Source of the DNA: an uncultured Clostridia bacterium
Lineage (GTDB): Bacteria; Bacillota; Clostridia; Christensenellales; Aristaeellaceae
Direction: 5' to 3'
NCBI GenBank assembly: GCA_934670175.1
Contig: CAKUOX010000003.1
Span: 10,383-74,382, forward strand
Length of the DNA: 64,000 nt
Shown here piece by piece: positions 9,794 through 16,977 of the stretch. Positions within the stretch are counted from its first letter, which is position 1; each line of letters begins with the position of its first letter. The translations under genes were made by a program, and so were the position numbers. The notes beneath the pieces were generated by a model that saw only the letters and a program-made list of their open reading frames with translations, was not told where the DNA came from and did not search any database.

Positions 9794-9821
9794 ATTGTAT
9801 CGCATGCGCCTCAGAATTCAA
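9794..9821 (-). promoter_or_regulatory. Predicted sigma-A promoter of the importer operon
   Basis: On the minus strand TTGAAT (9821-9816), 16-base spacer, TACAAT (9799-9794). It lies about 85 bases upstream of the first M24 gene in the 490-base divergent intergenic region. The rest of that region (9825-10110) is AT-rich with no gene or clear repeat. Confidence 0.65.
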
Positions 9822-10114
9822 TGGAAATAGTACACGGCAATCTGCACAAATGCCATAGCTTGCACTGCGTTTTTATAATCAGTCCGTTTTGAATGAGTAA
9901 TAATCAGATATCAGGTTTGATTTTTACCTATTAGGACAATTTCTCACATCTCATCCACGCTTTATATTGCAAATCGCATCATATGCAAATGTTACATTTT
10001 GTCTGATTCTTTATCGTTTCACACTCAAAACATAATATATTTAGCTATCTATATTATTTTAAGCCGCAGATTTTCAGCCATTTGCTTCGTTTTGACCGCA
10101 TTCCCCCCACATTA

Positions 10115-10143
10115 TTGACAATTTGGCGCTTTATATCTACAAT
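10115..10143 (+). promoter_or_regulatory. Predicted sigma-A promoter of the divergent M24 gene
   Basis: TTGACA (10115-10120), 17-base spacer, TACAAT (10138-10143): near-consensus. The start codon at 10203 is about 55 bases after the expected transcription start. Confidence 0.8.
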
Positions 10144-10202
10144 TAGTACAGTCGTTATATCCTTTTTACTTATACTGATGCCACACAGAAAGGAGAATGC
10201 CC

Positions 10203-11375
10203 ATGAATGTCCCTCATATTTCCAAAGTCGAATTTGCTCAACGCGTTAAAAACACCCAGAAAGCCATGCAGGATGCCGGCCTCGATATTCTGCTTACTTA
10301 CGGTAACGAAGCCGAACCGCAATATGTACGTTATTATTCGGACTACTGGCCTTCGTTTGAATCAGCCATGGTAATGATCCCACTCAGCGGAGATCCGATC
10401 CTGCTTATCGGCCCTGAATCATTGACGATGGCTCAATACTGGTCGGTCATTGAACGCATTGAGCGCATCAAGCTTCTACGCGAATCTTCCGAACCGGAAT
10501 ACCCTGGCGAAAAACTCAACTCCCTTTATAACTTGTTTGGCGAACACCTGTCCCCTGCTTCAAACCGTCGCATCGGCATTTGCGGCTATCCGCTCATGTA
10601 TGCACCGGTGTACCAGGGCATTTTGCAGGCAGCGTCGGCGTTTGGCTGTGAAGTTGTACGTTCTGAGCAATTGGTAATCCGCCAGAAATTGATTAAATCA
10701 CCGGCAGAAATTGAGATCATGCGGCATGCGGCCAAGATCAGCGAAGCTGCATGCATAAAAGTCATCCAGAATCTGCGTCCGGGCATGACTGAGACACAGG
10801 TGGTAGCCATTGCTGAGGCAGAAATACGCGCACTGGGCGCTGAAAACGAAGCTTATCCCATGTGGGTGCTCAGCGGCAGCAACACCACGCACGCCATCGG
10901 TCGCCCCGCCCCTGACAGAGTAATTGGCAAAAACGATTTGGTAATGCTGCAGATTGGTGCGCGTGTCAGTGGTTACGCCTCGAGCTTCGGCCGACCCGTG
11001 ATCATTGGAAAAATTCCGGATGATGCACGCGCGTTGGTCGAAACGGGACTTGAGGCGCACCTCCGCACATTCGACTGGCTCAAGTCGGGCACTCCTGCCC
11101 GTGAAGTGGATCGTCTTTACCGTGAATTCCTGAAAAACCACGGTGCAGAGGGCTGTAATCTGTATGGTCCCTGCCATGGCACGGGTCTAATGGAGGGTGA
11201 ACACCCATGGATCGAAGCTAATTCGGACTACCTGTTGGAGCCCGGTCTCACTTTTATGGCAGACACCTTCTTGAAGCGCGACGGCTACGGCCTGCGCTGG
11301 GAAGATCAGCTTGCGATTACTAAAACCGGTACCGATGTGTTCACCAACGCTTATCTTGAAATAATTCAGCTTTAA
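10203..11375 (+). CDS. Second creatinase-like M24 family protein (aminopeptidase P fold)
   Basis: 390 residues, creatinase N-domain plus M24 domain. ATG 10203 is preferred because AGGAG (10191-10195) is 7 bases before it; the ATG at 10197 is too close. As in the divergent neighbour, the metal-ligand positions are not canonical: VMLQIGARVSGY replaces the Asp-x-Gly segment, SSFGRP the Asp-Thr-Arg segment, and MADTF the Glu loop. The His motif CHGTGLMEGEHPW and the terminal WEDQLAIT are kept. It therefore looks like a metal-free hydrolase or binding protein. It is monocistronic, with its own promoter and a strong terminator. It probably works on the same compound as the importer operon; this is inferred from position. 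Confidence 0.86.
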   Translation: MNVPHISKVEFAQRVKNTQKAMQDAGLDILLTYGNEAEPQYVRYYSDYWPSFESAMVMIPLSGDPILLIGPESLTMAQYWSVIERIERIKLLRESSEPEYPGEKLNSLYNLFGEHLSPASNRRIGICGYPLMYAPVYQGILQAASAFGCEVVRSEQLVIRQKLIKSPAEIEIMRHAAKISEAACIKVIQNLRPGMTETQVVAIAEAEIRALGAENEAYPMWVLSGSNTTHAIGRPAPDRVIGKNDLVMLQIGARVSGYASSFGRPVIIGKIPDDARALVETGLEAHLRTFDWLKSGTPAREVDRLYREFLKNHGAEGCNLYGPCHGTGLMEGEHPWIEANSDYLLEPGLTFMADTFLKRDGYGLRWEDQLAITKTGTDVFTNAYLEIIQL

Positions 11376-11394
11376 CCCAGCTTTACATGCAACA

Positions 11395-11427
11395 CGCCGG
11401 AGCTACCATGTCATCGTAGCTCCGGCG
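11395..11427 (+). terminator. Strong hairpin after the M24 gene
   Basis: Perfect 12-bp inverted repeat, CGCCGGAGCTAC (11395-11406) and its complement (11416-11427), 9-base loop. The following tract (cctgtttccc) is only weakly T-rich. It may serve both converging units here. Confidence 0.7.
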
Positions 11428-11465
11428 CCTGTTTCCCAGATATGCTTTGATCCTATCATTACAGG

Positions 11466-11692
11466 AAAAAAACGCGATTCGGGTGCCTGACCCGGTCTTT
11501 GACCCCACACTCGCCTGCTGGGGCGTTCGCTCATAAGGCGATCTGCCTCCCCACTACTAACCCTCTCGGTAATTCTCAGCCGGCAGGACTTACTTCTAAG
11601 GCGCGCCATGCTCACCGGACTTTTGCCGGTTTACGTGGATCGTTTTGCCCGCGCCTGGCATCGACTTTCAACCGCAGACGCGCCCGAACCGC
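11466..11692 (-). ncRNA. Structured non-coding RNA of unassigned family downstream of glmS
   Basis: A 227-base transcription unit with its own promoter (see 11699-11727) and a T7 tract at 11472-11466. The 5' end (GCGGTTCGGG, 11692-11683) pairs with the 3' end (CCCGAATCGC, 11483-11474) as a 10-bp closing stem with one G-U. Internal helices visible: AGGCGCG (11656-11650) with CGCGCCT (11605-11599); hairpin ACCGG/CCGGT (11630-11614) with loop CAAAAGT; GGGG (11552-11549) with CCCC (11523-11520) enclosing TCGC/GCGA; and GGTC-AAA-GACC near 11503-11493. No open frame of note, and no match by eye to tmRNA, RNase P, SRP or 6S RNA signatures. The size and closed multi-branch shape resemble orphan RNAs such as raiA, but I cannot confirm that. 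Confidence 0.75.
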
Positions 11693-11698
11693 ATTCCT

Positions 11699-11727
11699 AT
11701 TATATGTATTTTTCCTCTTCCCGTCAA
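11699..11727 (-). promoter_or_regulatory. Promoter of the structured RNA
   Basis: TTGACG (11727-11722), 17-base spacer, TATAAT (11704-11699). The -35 lies 5 bases after the glmS stop codon. The expected start, near 11692, is exactly the first base of the closing stem. Confidence 0.85.
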
Positions 11728-11732
11728 GCCGC

Positions 11733-13571
11733 TTATTCCACAGTGACGCTCTTGGCAAGATTGCGCGGCTTATCCACATCCAGTCCGCGCGCCACGCTGA
11801 CATAATAGGCCAGCAACTGAAGCGGAATGACCGCCAGACTCGCGGCAAAGTGTGGATCTGTACGCGGCAGGTAAACGGTAAAGTCCGCTGTATCCTCCAG
11901 ATTATAGTTCCCGGCGGTCGTCAGACCCATCAGATAGGCGCCGCGGCTCTTGCATTCTACCATGTTGCTGATCGTCTTTTCATAGAGCGCAGGCTGCGTC
12001 AGAACGCCCGCCACCAGCGTACCGTTTTCAATCAGGCTGATGGTACCATGCTTCAGCTCGCCCGCCGCATATGCCTCGGAATGCACATAGCTGATCTCCT
12101 TGAGCTTCAGGCTGCCTTCAAGACCCACGGCATAATCTATGCCGCGGCCGATGAAGAACGCATCGTGCGCGTTGGCATACTTGGCTGCGAACCACTGGAT
12201 GCGCTCCTTTTCTTCCAGCAGGCGGTGTATCTTTTCCGGAATGGCCGTCAGCTCCGCCGTCATCCTGTCCAGCTCTTCCTGCGAAACCGTACCGCGAACG
12301 CGCGCGAGCTCCATTGCCAGCATGTAGCCTGCGATCAGTTGCGTGCTGTACGCCTTGGTGGTCGCCACGGCGATCTCGGGACCCGCCAGCGTGTAGAGCA
12401 CATGGTCGGCCTCCCGCGCGATGGACGAGCCCAGCACATTCACGATCGCCAGCACCGGCAGCCCCTGCAGCTTGACTTCGCGCAGCGCCGCCAGACTGTC
12501 CGCCGTCTCTCCCGACTGGCTGATAATGACCGCCAGCCCGTTTTTCGAAAGCACCGGCCGGCGATAGCGGAATTCGGAAGCGACTTCCACCCGCACGGGC
12601 ACGCGCGCCAGATCCTCAATAACGTATTGCAGCGCCATGCCAACGTGGTAGGCTGAGCCGCAGGCCACGATATAAATCTGATCCACGTCCCGCAGCAGCG
12701 CCGCATCCAGTCCGGAGGCGCTCAGATCCACATGTCTGTCGGTCAGCATGGAGGCAACGGTGTTGCGAACTGCATCGGGCTGCTCGTGGATCTCCTTGAT
12801 CATGAAGTGCTCGTAGCCGCCCTTTTCCGCCGCCTCGGCGTCCCATTCGATATTAACCGGCTGCTTTTCGATCGGTTCCTGATCCACAGTGCAGAACTTT
12901 ACGCCATCGCGGCTCAGGCGCGCGATCTCCATATCATTCATGTAGCACGCGCGGCGCGTGTACTTGAGGATCGCCGTTACATCCGACGCGAGATAGGATG
13001 CGTCATCGGCAATGCCCACCAGCATCGGCACATTGCAGCGCGCGGCGAATATCTCATCCGGATAATCGTGGAACAGCACAGCCAGCGCATAGCTGCCGCG
13101 AATGCGCATCATGCTGCGCGCAATGGCCTCCACCGGACCGCCGCGATACTTTTTATAATAGTAGTCGATCAGCTTCGCCGCCACCTCGGTATCCGTATCG
13201 CTGTAGAATTCATAGCCGTTTTTGATCAGCTTTTCGCGCAGCTCCAGATAATTCTCAATGATGCCGTTGTGCACCGCGACCACGGCATTATCGTCGCTCA
13301 CATGGGGATGCGCGTTTTTCGTGGACGGCTCGCCGTGCGTCGCCCAGCGCGTATGACCGATGCCGCAGCAGCCGTGCAGCGCCGCGCCGTCATCCGTCAT
13401 TTCCTGCAATACGCGCAGCCGCCCCTTGGCCTTGACCACCTGCACGTCGCCCGCGCCGTCGCGCACGGCGATGCCGGCCGAATCATAGCCGCGGTATTCC
13501 AGCTTCGAAAGTCCATCCAGCAAAATCGGCGCCGCCTGTTCGCCGCCGACATATCCAACGATTCCACACAT
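11733..13571 (-). CDS. glmS: Glutamine-fructose-6-phosphate aminotransferase
   Basis: 612 residues, the usual length. It converts fructose-6-phosphate and glutamine to glucosamine-6-phosphate, the entry to peptidoglycan amino sugars. Cys2 of MCGIVGYVGG is the glutaminase nucleophile; other amidotransferase motifs are YRGYDSAG, GHTRWATHGEP and SDTDTEV. Two SIS domains follow (CGSAYHVGM, SQSGETADS, GRGIDYAVGLEG) and the C-terminus DKPRNLAKSVTVE is canonical. The start has GGAGG 8 bases upstream. It is monocistronic: promoter at 13644-13672 and the RNA gene promoter directly after the stop. The leader is too short for a glmS ribozyme. Confidence 0.98.
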   Translation of the reverse strand: MCGIVGYVGGEQAAPILLDGLSKLEYRGYDSAGIAVRDGAGDVQVVKAKGRLRVLQEMTDDGAALHGCCGIGHTRWATHGEPSTKNAHPHVSDDNAVVAVHNGIIENYLELREKLIKNGYEFYSDTDTEVAAKLIDYYYKKYRGGPVEAIARSMMRIRGSYALAVLFHDYPDEIFAARCNVPMLVGIADDASYLASDVTAILKYTRRACYMNDMEIARLSRDGVKFCTVDQEPIEKQPVNIEWDAEAAEKGGYEHFMIKEIHEQPDAVRNTVASMLTDRHVDLSASGLDAALLRDVDQIYIVACGSAYHVGMALQYVIEDLARVPVRVEVASEFRYRRPVLSKNGLAVIISQSGETADSLAALREVKLQGLPVLAIVNVLGSSIAREADHVLYTLAGPEIAVATTKAYSTQLIAGYMLAMELARVRGTVSQEELDRMTAELTAIPEKIHRLLEEKERIQWFAAKYANAHDAFFIGRGIDYAVGLEGSLKLKEISYVHSEAYAAGELKHGTISLIENGTLVAGVLTQPALYEKTISNMVECKSRGAYLMGLTTAGNYNLEDTADFTVYLPRTDPHFAASLAVIPLQLLAYYVSVARGLDVDKPRNLAKSVTVE

Positions 13572-13595
13572 AGCTTATGCCTCCAATACGCTCCA

Positions 13596-13611
13596 AAACT
13601 CAGCTGAGTTT
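13596..13611. repeat. 16-bp perfect palindrome in the glmS leader
   Basis: AAACTCAGCTGAGTTT lies between the promoter and the ribosome site (GGAGG) of glmS. It may be an operator or a small leader hairpin; no regulator is evident. Confidence 0.5.
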
Positions 13612-13643
13612 ATATAATTCTTTTGTAAAGATAAGATATTTGT

Positions 13644-13672
13644 ATTTTATACGAATCTGCGTCCGTTGTCAA
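13644..13672 (-). promoter_or_regulatory. glmS promoter
   Basis: TTGACA (13672-13667), 17-base spacer, TAAAAT (13649-13644) on the minus strand, about 70 bases before the ATG. Confidence 0.85.
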
Positions 13673-13789
13673 CCACAAATTGGAACCGCTCAGGCGTGCA
13701 TTTCGTCAAAGCCATCGCCAATAATTAACGCCGGAGGTATTCCGGTCACCAAAATAACACCAAAATGCTGTGCACACATCAAATTTCTG

Positions 13790-13798
13790 TGTTATAAT
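13790..13798 (+). promoter_or_regulatory. Extended -10 promoter of the penicillin-binding protein gene
   Basis: TG-T-TATAAT with TATAAT at 13793-13798 and no good -35; typical of an extended -10 promoter. The gene starts at 13846. Confidence 0.65.
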
Positions 13799-13845
13799 AT
13801 CAGAGTATAAGTATAAATGGGGCTATGTTTTACTCAGGAGGAAAT

Positions 13846-16248
13846 ATGAGTTTTAAATACGCAGTATTCAAGCCGCGCGAGAGCGAACGCGGGTTCCTGT
13901 TCTCGGTGGTGGTCATGACGGCAAAAATGCTGATCTTTTCCGTGCTGCTGATCGGCATATGCGTCGGCGGCGTGGTGGGCGGCGTCGCCAAGGCCTGGGT
14001 AGATACCTGCCCGAACCTGGACATCGACAAGATCGGCACGCAGGCGCTCACCTCCTTCATTTACGATCGAAACGGCGATCTGGTGACCGAATTCAAGGGC
14101 TCCGAGAACCGCATCTATGTGGAATATGAAGAGATCCCCCAGCGGCTCATCAACGCGGTCGTCGCCATTGAGGACGCGCGCTTTTACGAGCACCACGGCG
14201 TGGACATCAAGCGCATCGGCGGCTCGCTGATCAACAACCTGCTCGGCGGCAACCTGCAGGGCGCGTCCACGATCACCTGCCAGCTGGTCAAGCTGACGCT
14301 GCTCAACAGCGATCAGACCTACAAGCGCAAGGTTCAGGAAGCCTATCTGGCGCTTCAGCTGGAGGAAACCTTTACCAAAGAGCAGATCCTGGAAGCCTAT
14401 CTGAACGTCATCTACCTGGGCGGCAGCAACTATGGCATCAAGATCGCCGCGCAGGACTATTTCGGCAAGGATCTGGACGAGCTGACGCTGCGCGAATGCG
14501 CCTGCCTCGCCTCCATCATCCGAAATCCCTACCGCTATAACCCCCGCCGCAATTATTATGTCTATGACGATCCTCACCTGATCGAAGATCGCACCAATTA
14601 TGTGCTGCGCGAAATGCGCGACCAGTCGCTGATCACCGAGGAGGAATACACCGCCGCGCGCGCCGAAAAGCTGAATGTACTGGAGCACTCCACTGCTTCC
14701 TCGGACGCGATGTACGACAACGCCTATTACGTTGAATACTCCATCTACGATGTGGTAACCAAGATGCTGCGCGTCGAGGGGCTGGAGGATACCTCCTCCA
14801 ACCGCAGCAGCATGGAGACCAAGCTGCGCAACGGTGGCTATAAGGTGTTCACCTCGCTGAATCCACAGGTGCAATCCGCCGTGCAGGACGTGGTTTCAAA
14901 CTGGTCAAGCTATCCCCGCATGCGCCACGCAAACGATTCCTCCACGCAGTCCTCGCTGGGCGGCGGCGAATATCTGACGGTGGTGCAGCCGCAGGCCTCT
15001 GCGGCGGTGTTGAACTGGCATACGGGCGAGCTCGTAGCTGTGGTCGGCGGCCGCAGTAAGCCGGTACAAAAGAAGCAGCTGAACCGCGCCTATCAGCTCC
15101 AAATGCCTATTGGTTCGTCGATTAAGCCGCTCTCGATCTATGGTCCCGCCTTCGACATGGGCTATTCCCCCGGCACGCCAGTGTTGAACATGCCTGTCGA
15201 GATCAAGGGCTGGAACAGTGCGAACGGCTACCCGAGCAATTTCTCCGGCGATTCGTTCACGGGCGTGGAATCCATGCGCGTGGCGCTGAACAAATCCCAC
15301 AATACCGCCGCGGCGCATGTGCTGATGGACAACGTGGGCATTGAGAATTCCGTAACTTATCTGCTGAAGCTGGGCGTGGATCCCGACCACATCCTCGCCA
15401 CCGGCGCGGGCCTGGCGCTGGGCTCCTCGGGCATATCGGTCATCGAACTTGCCACGGCCTACGGTGCGGTCGCCAATTCCGGCGCATACCTCGAATCCTA
15501 TGCCTTTACGCAGGTGCTTAATTCCGACGGCACGGTCTACATCGACGTGAGCGAGGTTCAGGAGCGCCGGCAGGTGTTCCAGCCATCCACGGCGTATCAA
15601 TTGGTGGACTGCCTGAAGGGCTGCGTGTCCGCCTCGGGCACGGGCGCAAGCGCCAAATTCGGCAATATGACCGTGGCTGGCAAGACCGGCACCAACAGCG
15701 ACAACATCGGCGTAACCTTCGCAGGCATGACCGGCTACTACGCCGGCGCCGTCTGGATCGGTTCGGATTATTACAAGCCGCTCGAATCCAGCGCCACCGG
15801 CGGCACCAGCGCCGCGCCGCTGTGGGCGGCGATCATGAGCCAGGTGCACGCGCTGACCGACTGCACGACCGATCGCGACATCATCTCCGGCTCGGCGGCG
15901 GATTTCGGACTCTATCCCAGCACCGTCTGCGGCGTATCCGGCATGCTGCCCACGACGGCCTGTGAAAACGACGTCAACGGCTATCAGCCCAACACCGATT
16001 ATTACACCGCCGACAGCCTTCCCACGGCCTATTGCAACATGCACCGCGCCGTGACGCTGTGCCGCAATTCGGGCATGGTAGCCTCGGACTACTGCCGTTC
16101 CACGGTGGTAGTAGGCATCATCTACATTCCGGAGGGACATCCGCTGCGCTATGCTTCGGATATGGACGTGGTTCAGAGCTATTTCCACGGCGCGTCCACC
16201 AGTGAATACTCCGTCGGCCTGGGCGTGTGCACCAGCTGCCGGTACTGA
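13846..16248 (+). CDS. Class A penicillin-binding protein (PBP1A-type)
   Basis: 800 residues. A membrane anchor near residues 25-50 is followed by a GT51 glycosyltransferase domain (catalytic Glu in AIEDARFYEHHGVD, then GASTITCQLVKL and LNVIYLGGSNYGI). The penicillin-binding transpeptidase domain has S424-S-I-K427 as the active-site SxxK, S484-H-N486 as SxN, and KTGT at 613-616. It polymerises and cross-links peptidoglycan outside the membrane. ATG 13846 is chosen for the AGGAGG just upstream; an earlier in-frame ATG at 13825 lacks one. The roughly 150-residue C-terminal tail contains several Cys, which is unusual for an extracytoplasmic enzyme. A terminator follows. Confidence 0.96.
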   Translation: MSFKYAVFKPRESERGFLFSVVVMTAKMLIFSVLLIGICVGGVVGGVAKAWVDTCPNLDIDKIGTQALTSFIYDRNGDLVTEFKGSENRIYVEYEEIPQRLINAVVAIEDARFYEHHGVDIKRIGGSLINNLLGGNLQGASTITCQLVKLTLLNSDQTYKRKVQEAYLALQLEETFTKEQILEAYLNVIYLGGSNYGIKIAAQDYFGKDLDELTLRECACLASIIRNPYRYNPRRNYYVYDDPHLIEDRTNYVLREMRDQSLITEEEYTAARAEKLNVLEHSTASSDAMYDNAYYVEYSIYDVVTKMLRVEGLEDTSSNRSSMETKLRNGGYKVFTSLNPQVQSAVQDVVSNWSSYPRMRHANDSSTQSSLGGGEYLTVVQPQASAAVLNWHTGELVAVVGGRSKPVQKKQLNRAYQLQMPIGSSIKPLSIYGPAFDMGYSPGTPVLNMPVEIKGWNSANGYPSNFSGDSFTGVESMRVALNKSHNTAAAHVLMDNVGIENSVTYLLKLGVDPDHILATGAGLALGSSGISVIELATAYGAVANSGAYLESYAFTQVLNSDGTVYIDVSEVQERRQVFQPSTAYQLVDCLKGCVSASGTGASAKFGNMTVAGKTGTNSDNIGVTFAGMTGYYAGAVWIGSDYYKPLESSATGGTSAAPLWAAIMSQVHALTDCTTDRDIISGSAADFGLYPSTVCGVSGMLPTTACENDVNGYQPNTDYYTADSLPTAYCNMHRAVTLCRNSGMVASDYCRSTVVVGIIYIPEGHPLRYASDMDVVQSYFHGASTSEYSVGLGVCTSCRY

Positions 16249-16255
16249 CACACTT

Positions 16256-16305
16256 CAGGGCTTTCTTCGACAGCGCAGGCTGCTGTCAAGGGAAGCCCTG
16301 TTTTT
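16256..16305 (+). terminator. Terminator of the PBP gene
   Basis: CAGGGCTT (16256-16263) pairs with AAGCCCTG (16293-16300) around an inner GACAGC/GCTGTC helix, followed by TTTTTATT. Confidence 0.88.
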
Positions 16306-16478
16306 ATTGCAGGTCGACGAACCCCGATGCCCCCATTGGGGGTATGACAGCGTCTCACTTATCATTTGCCGCGCGATGGCCGCCTGTCAGGCGACAAAAC
16401 CAGAAATGCGCATAGCCGCCTGAGGGCGCACATATCATCCACCAAACGCATTTTTCAAGGTCAAGGGAGGCCGTCGGC

Positions 16479-16883
16479 ATGGCAAAAACGCGCAGATCAA
16501 TCCTTAAAAGGCTGCTTCTGGGACTGTTGACCGCTATATTGGTCACGCTCGTGGGAATGCTGCTGCTCGCAGCGGCGCTGATCTATCTGAAAATGGACGA
16601 TGGGCTGCTCACGGTGCTCAACCAGCTGGTGAAGGCGCTCGCCATTATCCTCGGCGTATGCGCGGCGGTAGAGCGCGGTGGCAATCGAGGCCTGGCCACA
16701 GGCGTGGAAATTGCGCTGATCTACGCCGTCGCGGGCTATGCGATGTACCTGCTGCTGGGCGGTGGCAGCTTCAGCGTCGGAGGTATGCTGGGCGAAATGC
16801 TGCTGGGCGGCGCTGTTGGTGCACTGACCGGCGCGGTGCGCGCCAACCTGCATCCGCGCAGGATCAGGGCCGTGCAGGGCTGA
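16479..16883 (+). CDS. TIGR04086 family membrane protein
   Basis: 134 residues with four hydrophobic segments (about 11-35, 45-62, 70-90 and 98-120) and Lys/Arg-rich termini. Length and pattern fit the TIGR04086 family of small Firmicutes membrane proteins; their function is unknown. A good ribosome site (AAGGGAGG) precedes the ATG. Gly-rich helices in the C-terminal half (GGGSFSVGGMLGEMLLGG) suggest tight helix packing. The gene lies alone between the PBP terminator and uvrB. No promoter of its own was recognised. Confidence 0.8.
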   Translation: MAKTRRSILKRLLLGLLTAILVTLVGMLLLAAALIYLKMDDGLLTVLNQLVKALAIILGVCAAVERGGNRGLATGVEIALIYAVAGYAMYLLLGGGSFSVGGMLGEMLLGGAVGALTGAVRANLHPRRIRAVQG

Positions 16884-16946
16884 GGCGCGAATATCGAACA
16901 TCAGTTTAAATTGCGCAAACCGCGTTTCGATTTAATATGAATATGC

Positions 16947-16952
16947 TATAAT
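16947..16952 (+). promoter_or_regulatory. -10 element of the uvrB promoter
   Basis: TATAAT at 16947-16952 with a weak -35. The expected start near 16959 falls inside or just after the left arm of the hairpin that follows. Confidence 0.65.
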
Positions 16953-16977
16953 ACCTCCATAGACGGAGGTATTTTTT
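16951..16977 (+). terminator. Terminator-like hairpin containing the uvrB ribosome binding site
   Basis: ATACCTCC (16951-16958), loop ATAGAC, GGAGGTAT (16965-16972), then TTTTTT (16972-16977) directly before the ATG at 16978. The right arm is also the Shine-Dalgarno sequence, 8 bases from the start codon. Transcripts arriving from upstream can form the full hairpin; transcripts from the local -10 lose most of the left arm. Confidence 0.65.

Noticed and set aside
11466..11692. Assignment of the orphan RNA to tmRNA, RNase P RNA, SRP RNA or 6S RNA
   Set aside because: No tRNA-like end, no ACAGAA or GGAAAGUCC-type P4 pairing, no SRP tetraloop domain and no single long bulged hairpin; a formal model search is still needed.
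13572..13672. glmS ribozyme in the glmS leader
   Set aside because: Promoter to start codon leaves only about 70 bases and the conserved ribozyme core is absent.
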